Position numbers and translations under genes: made by a program. The notes under the pieces were generated by a model. That model made no database searches. It was not told the origin of the DNA and worked only from the letters and a program-made list of their open reading frames with translations. A DNA stretch of 64,000 nt from Mesorhizobium sp. 65-26 (GTDB lineage Bacteria > Pseudomonadota > Alphaproteobacteria > Rhizobiales > Rhizobiaceae), in contig MKVL01000025.1 in NCBI GenBank assembly GCA_001899205.1, forward strand, positions 186,001 to 250,000. The letters run 5' to 3'. This document shows, one piece after another, positions 8,221 through 16,402 of the stretch (position 1 is the stretch's first letter; every line of letters begins with the position of its first letter).

Positions 8221-9831
8221 TTATAGCTGGCGCATCCGGTCCGCCACGCGCTCGGCCGCCATGATGATCGGCGCGTTGATGTTGCCGCCGATGGGCTCCG
8301 GGAAGATCGACGCATCGACCACGCGCAGCCCTTCGACGCCGTGCACGCGGCACTCGCTGTCGACGACGTTCATGGCGTCGCGATCGGGCCCCATGCGGCA
8401 TGTGCCGGCGGGGTGGTATGAGAGGGTGACGATGTTGCGGATATATTCGTCGATCTCCTGGTCGCTCTTCCTGGCGAGCCCGGGACCGATCTCCGTGCAA
8501 TGCGCGGTCAGGGCGCTCTGCTGGCCGATCTCGCGGAAGAGCTTGACGCCTTCGCGCAGGCGCCTGATGTCGGCATCCCTGTCCAGCACGGCCTCCTCGA
8601 TGATCGGAGCGCCGAACGGATCGGCCGATTTCAGCGCGACGGAGCCGCGCCCTTCGGGCCGGCACATGATCACGCGCGTCATGAAGCGATCCTGATAGGG
8701 TTGCACGAAGGGGCGCATCCACGGATGCGCGTCCATGGGGGCGCCGACAAACAGGAGCTGCAGGTCGGGCAGCCTCTGGCCGGCCTCGCTGCGCACGAAG
8801 CCGGTGATGCCGCCCGGCAGGCGTGAGGCGAAGCCCCCGCCGGTGAGATAGGCGCGCGCGAAGCCGAACGCCGCCTTGTCGGCCCGCATATTGTCGTGGA
8901 ACGGACCCGGCTTGTGCCGCTTGTAGACGATCGATACGCCATAGTGGTCGTGCAGGTTGCGGCCCACGCCCTTGAGATCGACCTTGCAGTCCACGCCCAG
9001 CGCGGCAAGCCGGTCGGCATCGCCGATGCCCGAAAGCATGAGGATCTGCGGCGAGTTGAACGCGCCGCCGCTCAGGATAACCTCGCGCTCGGCCCTGGCG
9101 GTGGTGACGATCTCGTCGCGGACGAAGTCGACACTGGTCGCCCTGCCGCCTTCCAGGTTGATGCGGGTTACCTGCGCATGATCGATGATGGTGAGGTTCT
9201 TGCGGCCGGCCGCCGGCTTGATGTAGCCGAGGTTGGTCGAGCAGCGCCGGCCGTCGCGCAAGGTCAGCTGCATGCGCGAAAAGCCCTCCTGTGAGGGGCC
9301 ATTATAGTCGTCCACCCAGGGATGGCCGGCCTGGCCGATCGCGTCGGCATAGGCTTCTATCGCGTCGTCCGTGTATTTCGACGTGCCGGTGCTGATCGGG
9401 CCGGACCCGCCTCGGTAGGCGCTCTCGCCGCCTTCCCAGCTTTCCTGCTTGCGGAAATAGGGAAGCACGTCCTCGTAGGACCATCCCTCGATGCCGAGCG
9501 CGCCGAGCCCGTCATAGTCCTGCCGGTTGCCGCGCACATAGGCCATGGTGTTGATCGACGAGGTGCCGCCCATCACCTTGCCACGCGGACAGTCCAGCAC
9601 GCGCCCGCCGAGCGCCTTCACGGGTTCGCTCTTGTAGTTCCAGTTGTGCATGCCGAGCCGTATCAGCATGCCCCAGCCGATCGGCACGTGGATCAGCGGA
9701 TTGAAGTCCGATCCGCCGGCCTCGAGCAGGAGAACGCTCACCTCGGGGTCTTCCGACAGCCGCGCAGCCATCGCGCAGCCGGCCGAGCCGGCGCCGATCA
9801 CGACATAGTCGAAGGACAGGGAGTTAGGCAT
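8221..9831 (-). CDS. GMC-family FAD-dependent oxidoreductase (choline dehydrogenase-like)
   Basis: This 536-residue flavoprotein oxidises an alcohol. The N-terminal dinucleotide motif GAGSAG is at residues 13-18, the GMC signature 'PRGKVMGGTSSIN' is near residue 85, and the C-terminal active-site pair lies in SYHPAGTCRMG and in GGNINAPI. Start 9831 is chosen because GGAGGG is five bases upstream and the FAD motif is then close to the N-terminus. It is the first gene of the leftward operon below the LysR gene. Choline itself is unlikely to be the substrate, since no betaine-aldehyde dehydrogenase gene or BetI-type regulator accompanies it. Confidence 0.9.
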   Translation of the reverse strand: MPNSLSFDYVVIGAGSAGCAMAARLSEDPEVSVLLLEAGGSDFNPLIHVPIGWGMLIRLGMHNWNYKSEPVKALGGRVLDCPRGKVMGGTSSINTMAYVRGNRQDYDGLGALGIEGWSYEDVLPYFRKQESWEGGESAYRGGSGPISTGTSKYTDDAIEAYADAIGQAGHPWVDDYNGPSQEGFSRMQLTLRDGRRCSTNLGYIKPAAGRKNLTIIDHAQVTRINLEGGRATSVDFVRDEIVTTARAEREVILSGGAFNSPQILMLSGIGDADRLAALGVDCKVDLKGVGRNLHDHYGVSIVYKRHKPGPFHDNMRADKAAFGFARAYLTGGGFASRLPGGITGFVRSEAGQRLPDLQLLFVGAPMDAHPWMRPFVQPYQDRFMTRVIMCRPEGRGSVALKSADPFGAPIIEEAVLDRDADIRRLREGVKLFREIGQQSALTAHCTEIGPGLARKSDQEIDEYIRNIVTLSYHPAGTCRMGPDRDAMNVVDSECRVHGVEGLRVVDASIFPEPIGGNINAPIIMAAERVADRMRQL

Positions 9832-9951
9832 GAACCCTCCGGGCTGGGCAGACGGCAACCTGCCCGCCTGGAGGCGGCGATAGGGCCGGTCGTTGGTGCT
9901 TTTGGGCGAGCCTAACGCCCCGGATGACGTTCCGGTATATATCTGCCCATG

Positions 9952-10923
9952 CTAGCCATTCGCATTGGTTATGGCCCGGGGCCCCTTGCCGATCAGATTG
10001 AGCTCGAAGCAGACCGTGTTGATGCTGCGCAGCAACGCCTCGGCCGTCTGGGTGAGCTCGATCTCGGCCGGATGCACGAGGCCAAGCGAACGCGTCAGGT
10101 TGGGCAACTGGTCATGGTGGGAGATGCGCTCCAGCGGGATGTAGCGCAGATTGCCTGACGCGGTGCTGATCTCGGCGGCGTAGGCCGGGATGATGCCGAT
10201 GAAGTCGGTCTTGCGCACCACCTCGCGGATGAAGACCAGCGAATTGCTCTCGATCGGCCCCTTCGATGCCTCGATCTGGTTCTTGCGGGCGAGGTCGAGC
10301 ACGCCATCCCAGAGCGGCAACGCATCCTCCAGCATGACCCACCGGTGGGCGATCAGGTCGTCGAGGGAAATCTCCTTCTGGCTGAGCAGGCTGTGGCCCG
10401 TCCTGACCACCAGCGCGAAGGAATCATCGAACAGCTTCTGTGTCTTGAGGTCCGGCCCCTTGGTGCGCTCGTCCAGGATGGTGAAGAGCATGTCGAGGTC
10501 GCCGCGATGCAGGTCGACGAGCAGTTCCGAGATAGCGCCGCTGCGGATCTTGAACTTGAGGTTGGGCCGCTTCAGCGCGATGCGCACGATGGCCTTGGGG
10601 ATGATCTGGTCGAGAATGCCGGGGCCGGGCGTCACCCCCAGCGACACGCATCCGGTGAACTGCCCCTTGATGTGGTTGAGGTCGTCATTGGCCCGCCGCA
10701 GCTCCGATGTGACCGAGCGCGCGCGCTTATAGAAGGCTTCGCCGAACTTGGTCAGCTTGACGCCGCGCGGGCCGCGCTCGAGCAGGCGCACACCGAGCTG
10801 TTCCTCCAGGAGGCGCAGGCTTTTCGACAGCGCGGGCTGCGAGATGTAGAGCCGTTTCGACGTGCGGCTGAGGCTGCCGCTCTCCGCCACGTCAACGAAA
10901 CGCTCGAGTTGCTTCTGATCCAC
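9952..10923 (-). CDS. LysR-family transcriptional regulator
   Basis: The 323-residue protein has an N-terminal winged helix-turn-helix ('GSLSRTSKRLYISQPALSKS', about residues 16-35) and a C-terminal effector domain from about residue 90. The start is GTG at 10923; I see no nearby ATG and no strong ribosome site. It is divergent from the NicX-like/molybdenum hydroxylase operon and lies head-to-tail above the GMC operon, so it is the natural regulator of both. The intergenic DNA holds a direct repeat, CTGGCTAT. Confidence 0.9.
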   Translation of the reverse strand: MDQKQLERFVDVAESGSLSRTSKRLYISQPALSKSLRLLEEQLGVRLLERGPRGVKLTKFGEAFYKRARSVTSELRRANDDLNHIKGQFTGCVSLGVTPGPGILDQIIPKAIVRIALKRPNLKFKIRSGAISELLVDLHRGDLDMLFTILDERTKGPDLKTQKLFDDSFALVVRTGHSLLSQKEISLDDLIAHRWVMLEDALPLWDGVLDLARKNQIEASKGPIESNSLVFIREVVRKTDFIGIIPAYAAEISTASGNLRYIPLERISHHDQLPNLTRSLGLVHPAEIELTQTAEALLRSINTVCFELNLIGKGPRAITNANG

Positions 10924-10933
10924 GCTATACCCA

Positions 10934-10972
10934 CTGGCTATATCTAAAACAAAATATGTCCTATCTGGCTAT
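10934..10972. promoter_or_regulatory. Candidate LysR control region with spaced direct repeat
   Basis: CTGGCTAT occurs at 10934-10941 and again at 10965-10972, 31 bases apart, which is close to three helical turns. An A/T-rich stretch lies between the copies. The pair sits directly upstream of the LysR start and 82 bases before the NicX-like gene. Paired sites on one DNA face are typical for LysR tetramers, but no clear T-N11-A palindrome is visible, so the assignment is tentative. Confidence 0.4.
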
Positions 10973-11053
10973 CGGAAGCCTGTCTACTCCGTAACGGCTC
11001 AGCGTCGGTGCATGCTAGAATCACGCCAACGCAAATGGACAGGCAGGTGTCGA

Positions 11054-12097
11054 ATGATCCGGTTACCCATCACGCAGGAGAGCGCCGCGGACGTCATCCC
11101 GATCTTCCGGGAAGGACTGAAGCAGTCCAAGGTCGTGGCGGGCGAAAAGGTTGTCATCTACGCCGACAGCTTCACCAACCCGGTCTATTCGGCCGCCTTC
11201 ATGGCCGCCGCGCGCGATCTCGGTGCCAGCGCCTTCGTCATGACGCAGCCGCTGATCAATGCCGACGCCTCCAACAGCCTCGGCCGCGCCAATCCGCAGC
11301 CACTGATGATCGAGGTCATGAAGATGGCCGACTTCGTGGTCGATGTGTCGACCGGCGGCATGCTGTACTCCAGCGACCATGAGGCGATCCTCGCCACGGG
11401 CACGCGCATCCTGCGGGTGCGCGAGCCGGAGGACATACTGCTGCGCCTGATGCCCAGCGAACTGGTGAGGGACCGCGCCAATCGCGGCGTCGAGCGCTAC
11501 AAATCCGCCCGCACGATCCGCCTGACCTCGGCTGATGGAACCGATCTGGTCATGAGCAAGGGCGATCGCCCGGCGTCAAACCAGTATGGCATGGCCGATG
11601 CCATTGGCCGCTGGGATCACTGGGGCACGGGCCTGGTCTGCACCACCGTCGAGGAAGAGGCGGTCGAGGGCGTCCTTGTGCTGTCGCCCGGCGACATCCT
11701 CTTCCCGTTCGAGCGCTATGTGACCGAGCCGCTGAAGATCCATTTCGAGAAGGGCCTCGCCCATCGTCTCGAGGGCGGGCGCGAGGCCGTGATGCTGCGC
11801 ACCATGCTCGACGATCGCGGCGACGAAGGCGCTCGGCGGCTTTCTCACGTCGGCTGGGGCATCGAGCACCGCGCGACCTGGGACACGCTGTCGATCCGCG
11901 GCTGGGACAATGCAGGCGGCGTTGAATCCCGCTCGTGCTACGGCAACGTGCTGATGGCCATTGGCGAGAACCGCGACCTCGGCGGCAAGAACCCGTCGCG
12001 GCTGCATATCGACATGGCCTTCCGTTCGACGCGGCTGGAGATCGACGGCCAGCCGATCGTGGACTGCTGCAAGTTCCTCGACAAGTCGGTTGCCTAG
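11054..12097 (+). CDS. nicX: 2,5-dihydroxypyridine 5,6-dioxygenase-like ring-cleaving enzyme (NicX family)
   Basis: The 347-residue protein resembles NicX of Pseudomonas putida along its length, including 'GRWDHW', 'LVLSPGDILFPF' and 'SHVGWGIEHRATW'. NicX is a non-heme Fe(II) dioxygenase that opens 2,5-dihydroxypyridine to N-formylmaleamate. Its iron ligands are H265, H318 and D320; with ATG 11054 as start, this protein has His265 (SHVGWG), His318 and Asp320 (HIDMAF) at the same numbers. The stop is three bases before the molybdenum hydroxylase gene. Dioxygenase activity is likely, but the exact hydroxypyridine is not proven. Related proteins are often mislabelled leucyl aminopeptidase. Confidence 0.8.
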   Translation: MIRLPITQESAADVIPIFREGLKQSKVVAGEKVVIYADSFTNPVYSAAFMAAARDLGASAFVMTQPLINADASNSLGRANPQPLMIEVMKMADFVVDVSTGGMLYSSDHEAILATGTRILRVREPEDILLRLMPSELVRDRANRGVERYKSARTIRLTSADGTDLVMSKGDRPASNQYGMADAIGRWDHWGTGLVCTTVEEEAVEGVLVLSPGDILFPFERYVTEPLKIHFEKGLAHRLEGGREAVMLRTMLDDRGDEGARRLSHVGWGIEHRATWDTLSIRGWDNAGGVESRSCYGNVLMAIGENRDLGGKNPSRLHIDMAFRSTRLEIDGQPIVDCCKFLDKSVA

Positions 12098-12100
12098 GCA

Positions 12101-14422
12101 ATGACCATCGGCAAGCCCGTAGTCAGGGTGGAGGACGAGCGCTTCCTGCGCGGTGAGGGGCGCTTCACCGCTGACTACACACTTCCCTTCATGGTCGAGG
12201 CGCACATATTCCGCAGCCCTTACGGCCACGCCCGCATCGCGGCTATCAATCTCGATGCGGCCCTGGCGCTGAAAGGCGTGCATGCAATCGTCACCGGCGC
12301 CGACTTGCCGGAGGGCCTGGCGCCGATCCAGTGCCGCATCCCGACGCATGGCGACCTGTCGCCCTACCTGCAATATCCCCTGGCGCGCGACAAGGTGCGC
12401 TATGTCGGTGAGCCCATCGCCGTCATCGTCGCCGACACCCGCGCCGTCGCGGAGGATGCGGCGGAACTGATCGAGATCGACTTCGATCCGCTTCCCGCGG
12501 TGACCGATCCGGCACGCGCGATCGAGCCTGGCGCCGAGCCGATCCACGAAAGCGGCAATCTCGCCGGCCGGTGGGGCTTCGACCTCGGCGACGTACCGGG
12601 CGCGCTCAGCGAAGCCGCCTTCATCGCGTCCGACAGCTTTTCCATCCAGCGCCACTCGGCCATGCCGATGGAGACGCGCGGCCTGCTCGCCTCCTACGAT
12701 GCCGGCCGCAACCTGCTCGACATCTACGGCCCGACCAAGGTCGTGCACACCAACCGCAACATGCTGGCGGCGATGCTCGGCATGGGCGAGGCCGAAATTC
12801 GCATGATCGAGCCCGATGTCGGCGGCAGCTTCGGCGCGCGCGGCGAGTTCTATCCCGAGGACTATCTCATCCCGTTCGTTGCCATGCGTGTTCGCCGGCC
12901 GGTGCGCTGGATCGAGGATCGCGTCGAGCATTTCGCGGCGATCAACCATTCGCGCGACTGCGCTTTCCATGTCACCGTCGCCGCCAACAGGGACGGCATC
13001 ATCACCGCCTTCGACGTGAAGCTGGTGACCGACATGGGCAGCTATATCCGCACCCATGGCGACGTCGTCCCCTCGCATGCCGCCGCGTCCTTTCCGGGGC
13101 CGTATCGCGTTCGCAACTACCGCATCGACGCGATGACAGTGATGACCAACAAGACGCCGACCGGGACCTACCGCGCGCCCGGCATGTTCGAGGCCAATTT
13201 CGCTCGCGAGCGCGCCATCGACCGTCTCGCCGACAAGATGGGCATCGACCGCGCCGAACTGCGCCGCCGCAACCTGATCCAGCCGGAAGAGATGCCCTGG
13301 TATGTCGGTACCGAAAGCGTCAAGCGCCCGACCATCTTCGACAGCGGCAATTTCCCGCTGATCATGGACCGGGCGCTGAAAGCGTACGGCTGGGACGCTC
13401 CGTTCGAGCGCGAGGTGAATGGCTGGAAGCGGGGCAGGGGGCTCTGCGCGCTGGTCGAGCCGTCGGGGCTCGGGCCGTTCGAGGGCGTACGCATCGAGGT
13501 CGACCAGCACGGCAAGGTGCAGATCTTTTCCGGCTCGAGCAATCAGGGGCAGGGCCACGAGACCATCCTGGCGCAGATCGCCTCCGAGGTGCTGACCGTG
13601 CCGATGGAGAAGATCCGCGTGCGCCACGGCGACACCGGCATCATCACCTTCGGCGGCGGCACCTATGCCAGCCGCACTGCCATAATGGGCGGCAATGCGG
13701 TCCACAGCGCGTCCGTCGGCGTGCGCCAGAAAGCCCTCGACGCCGCCTCCCGCAAGTTCGGTATCGCCGTCGAGGATCTCGACCTGCGCGAAGGTGCCAT
13801 CTGGCATGGCCACAGGAACGAGCCGGTCGTCACCCTGGGCGGCATCGCGCGCATGCTGATGCCGGGCAACCAGGAGATCCTCGTCTCGCCCTCGGCCGGC
13901 AACATTCCCGACAATGACGGTCTCGTGGTGACCAGCTACGTGCGCGGCGTCACCGCCGGGGCAGCGGTCTTTGCCGTCCACATGGCCGATGTGCTGGTCG
14001 ATCCGGAAACGGGGGAGACCAAGGTCGAGCGTTACTTCGTCGCCTGCGACGTCGGCCGCCAGCTCAACCCGCTTATCGTCGAGGGCCAGATCGTCGGCGG
14101 TGTCGTCCAGGGCCTTGGCGGCACCTTCCTGGAGGAGCTCGCCTACAATGAGGACGGGCAACTGACGACCGGCACTTTCGCCGACTATCTGATGCCCAAC
14201 GTCTACGACGTGCCGCCGATCACCGCCCTGGTGTTCGAGGAATCGCCGGCCCTCACCAACGTGCTGGGGGTCAAGGGCGTCGGCGAGGTCGGGCCGTCAG
14301 GCGTCGGCGCCACCATCGGCAACGCCATCGCCAACGCGCTGGCGACCGATACCGGCCTCAACAAACTGCCGCTGACGCCGGAGCGCATCCTGCAATCGAC
14401 CGGCTTCGGAGGCCTGCAATGA
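12101..14422 (+). CDS. Molybdenum hydroxylase large subunit (xanthine dehydrogenase/CoxL family)
   Basis: The 773-residue protein binds the molybdopterin cofactor and carries the hydroxylation site. Visible family landmarks are 'EDERFLRGEGRF' at the N-terminus, 'GGSFGARGEFYPED' near 240, 'TYRAPGMFEANFARERA' near 350 and the catalytic-glutamate loop 'GVKGVGEVGPSGVGA' near 725. It lacks the CO-dehydrogenase loop with the active-site cysteine, so it is not a CO dehydrogenase. Enzymes of this class hydroxylate aza-aromatic rings next to nitrogen using water, for example quinoline, nicotinate and picolinate. Its place beside a NicX-like gene supports an N-heterocyclic substrate. Confidence 0.9.
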   Translation: MTIGKPVVRVEDERFLRGEGRFTADYTLPFMVEAHIFRSPYGHARIAAINLDAALALKGVHAIVTGADLPEGLAPIQCRIPTHGDLSPYLQYPLARDKVRYVGEPIAVIVADTRAVAEDAAELIEIDFDPLPAVTDPARAIEPGAEPIHESGNLAGRWGFDLGDVPGALSEAAFIASDSFSIQRHSAMPMETRGLLASYDAGRNLLDIYGPTKVVHTNRNMLAAMLGMGEAEIRMIEPDVGGSFGARGEFYPEDYLIPFVAMRVRRPVRWIEDRVEHFAAINHSRDCAFHVTVAANRDGIITAFDVKLVTDMGSYIRTHGDVVPSHAAASFPGPYRVRNYRIDAMTVMTNKTPTGTYRAPGMFEANFARERAIDRLADKMGIDRAELRRRNLIQPEEMPWYVGTESVKRPTIFDSGNFPLIMDRALKAYGWDAPFEREVNGWKRGRGLCALVEPSGLGPFEGVRIEVDQHGKVQIFSGSSNQGQGHETILAQIASEVLTVPMEKIRVRHGDTGIITFGGGTYASRTAIMGGNAVHSASVGVRQKALDAASRKFGIAVEDLDLREGAIWHGHRNEPVVTLGGIARMLMPGNQEILVSPSAGNIPDNDGLVVTSYVRGVTAGAAVFAVHMADVLVDPETGETKVERYFVACDVGRQLNPLIVEGQIVGGVVQGLGGTFLEELAYNEDGQLTTGTFADYLMPNVYDVPPITALVFEESPALTNVLGVKGVGEVGPSGVGATIGNAIANALATDTGLNKLPLTPERILQSTGFGGLQ

Positions 14423-15294
14423 AGCCGGCTCCGTTCGACTATTTCGCGCCGACGACGCTGGAGGAAGCGCTCGGCCTGCTCAAGCAGTACGGTTCCGATG
14501 CCCGCGTCATCGCCGGCGGCCAAAGCCTCGTGCCGATGCTGGCGCTGCGGCTCGCGCGGCCGGAAGTGATCGTCGACCTCAACCGCGTAGCGGCGCTTGC
14601 CGGCATCGCCGAGGATGGCGAAAGCCTGCGCATCGGCGCCATGACGCGCCAGGCGAGGGCGCTGGCCAGCCCGTTGGTGCACGAGAAGCTTCCTTTGCTG
14701 CGTCATGGGCTGGAGAATGTCGGCCACCCGCCGACGCGTGCCCGCGGCACGCTGGGCGGCAGCATCGCGCATGCCGATCCCGCGGCCGAGACGCCGATGG
14801 TGATGCTTGCCTACCGCGCGACGATGGTGCTCGCCGGCGGCGCCGGCGAGCGCGCCGTGCCGGCGGATGAGTTCACGCTCGGCACATTCGATACCTGCAT
14901 CGCGGAAGGCGAGATCCTCAAGGAGATCGTTGTCGAGGTCCGGCCCGACGAGGGCACCGGCTTCTTCGAACTGTCGCGGCGGCGCGGCGATTTCGCCATG
15001 GCCTCGGCGGCGGCGCGTATGCGCCTCGACGCGGCAGGCACATGCATCGAGGCGCATCTGATGATCGGCGCCGTGGCGCCGGTGCCGCTGCGCTGCGACG
15101 CGGTGGCCGAAGCGCTCGTCGGCGCCATCCCCACCGAGGTGCGCATCCGCGAGGCCGTACGGCTCATCGACCTCGATGCATTCGAATTCGACAATCCGGA
15201 GATCAGCCTCGCCTACCGGCGGCACATCGCGCCGGTGCTGGCGCGCCGCGCCCTGATGCAGGCGGCAAGCCGTGCGGGAGACCTGCGCCAATGA
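14419..15294 (+). CDS. Molybdenum hydroxylase FAD-binding medium subunit
   Basis: The 291-residue protein is the flavin subunit of the three-part hydroxylase. The FAD motif 'AGGQSLVPML' is near residues 33-42 and the second motif 'TLGGSIAHADPAAE' is near 111-124, as in CoxM/QorM proteins. It passes electrons from the iron-sulfur subunit to an acceptor. It overlaps both the large-subunit and small-subunit genes by four bases (ATGA), which favours equal synthesis of the three chains. Confidence 0.9.
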   Translation: MKPAPFDYFAPTTLEEALGLLKQYGSDARVIAGGQSLVPMLALRLARPEVIVDLNRVAALAGIAEDGESLRIGAMTRQARALASPLVHEKLPLLRHGLENVGHPPTRARGTLGGSIAHADPAAETPMVMLAYRATMVLAGGAGERAVPADEFTLGTFDTCIAEGEILKEIVVEVRPDEGTGFFELSRRRGDFAMASAAARMRLDAAGTCIEAHLMIGAVAPVPLRCDAVAEALVGAIPTEVRIREAVRLIDLDAFEFDNPEISLAYRRHIAPVLARRALMQAASRAGDLRQ

Positions 15295-15773
15295 AGAAGC
15301 ACTCCGTCGATCTCACCGTCAACGGCCGCGAGGCCTCGCTGCTGGTCGAGCCGCGCCAGAGCCTGGCCGATGCGCTGCGCGGCGAACTGGGCCTGACCGG
15401 TTCGCATCTCGGCTGCGAGCACGGCGTCTGCGGCGCCTGCACGATCATCGTCGACGGCGATCCCGTGCGCGGCTGCCTGATGCTGGCGGTGCAGGCACAG
15501 GGCGCCGACGTCGTCACCGTGGAGGGCGTATCGCCCAAGGTCGGCCTCAGCGAGATCCAGGCCGCGCTCCGGGAATTCCATGGCTTGCAGTGCGGGTTCT
15601 GCACGCCCGGCATGGTGGTCGTCCTGCACCATCTTTTCTCGGAGAATCCGCGGCCCAGCGAGGCCGAGATCCGCGAAGCCATTTCCGGGCAGCTGTGCCG
15701 CTGCACCGGCTACCAGGGCATCATGAACGCGGCAAAGGCCGTCGCCGCCCGTCACCAGTCCAAGAACGTCTAG
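15291..15773 (+). CDS. Molybdenum hydroxylase [2Fe-2S] small subunit
   Basis: The 160-residue protein carries two [2Fe-2S] clusters. The plant-ferredoxin-type cluster uses C42, C47, C50 and C62, and the helical-domain cluster uses C101, C104, C136 and C138; all eight cysteines are present. Length and layout match CoxS/QorS-type subunits. It overlaps the FAD subunit gene by four bases and completes a large-medium-small set. Confidence 0.95.
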   Translation: MKKHSVDLTVNGREASLLVEPRQSLADALRGELGLTGSHLGCEHGVCGACTIIVDGDPVRGCLMLAVQAQGADVVTVEGVSPKVGLSEIQAALREFHGLQCGFCTPGMVVVLHHLFSENPRPSEAEIREAISGQLCRCTGYQGIMNAAKAVAARHQSKNV

Positions 15774-15806
15774 CCACTAGAAGATCGAGAAGAACAGGGA
15801 TCAGAA

Positions 15807-16313
15807 ATGCCGATTTGCGTGAACATCGACGACATCGAAGAAGGCCAGAACGTTCTGCAGACGCGCGGTGGCGCGATGTCGACCAAGATGGTCTACGGCA
15901 ACGACTGCAACATGATGATTGCGGTGCGTGGACCCGGCTACCATTCCCACCCGCACACCCATGATGCCGAGCAGATCAACTACGTGACCGCGGGCGAGGT
16001 CTGGGTGTTCATCGGCGAGGGCGGCTTCCTGATGAAGGCCGGCGATCTCTGCCGCATCCCGCGCAACGCCGTGCACTGGGCCTGGAACCGCAGCGATGCC
16101 GACGTCACGCTGATCGAGGTGCATGCGCCGGCTTGCGACCCGCTGGTCCGCAAGGGCGCCATGGGCCTCTATTTCGATGGCGAGACCCCCGATCTGTCGA
16201 CTGCGGTCAACACCGTGCGCTCGGGCTTCGAGGCCGATCCGATGGAAATCGAGGCTCGTGTGCTCGGCATGACGGTCGATGCATTGAAGGCGGAGCTTGC
16301 CGCCGCCAAATAG
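15807..16313 (+). CDS. Cupin-domain protein
   Basis: The 168-residue protein has a single cupin barrel. Motif 1 is HSHPHTHDAEQINYVTAGE (about residues 49-67), giving His and Glu metal ligands, and the second-motif histidine is in 'NAVHWAWN' near residue 90. The C-terminus carries an extra helical part. An AGGGATC ribosome site precedes the ATG. Cupins of this size may be isomerases, dioxygenases or ligand sensors, and the sequence does not decide. It lies between the hydroxylase and the aldehyde dehydrogenase genes, so a step or sensor in the same pathway is likely. Confidence 0.8.
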   Translation: MPICVNIDDIEEGQNVLQTRGGAMSTKMVYGNDCNMMIAVRGPGYHSHPHTHDAEQINYVTAGEVWVFIGEGGFLMKAGDLCRIPRNAVHWAWNRSDADVTLIEVHAPACDPLVRKGAMGLYFDGETPDLSTAVNTVRSGFEADPMEIEARVLGMTVDALKAELAAAK

Positions 16314-16402
16314 GCCGGCGCGGCGTAGCAGGGTTCGTGTCAGGGCCGGGTGACGGCCTGGCTTCCAAAATAGGCAAGCAACAGCAGTCGACGGAGTTTT
16401 CG

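Noticed and set aside
11576-14161. An 861-codon frame antisense to the dioxygenase and molybdenum hydroxylase genes
   Set aside because: It spans two well-supported genes in opposite orientation, has no recognisable domain and no ribosome site; it is a composition artefact.
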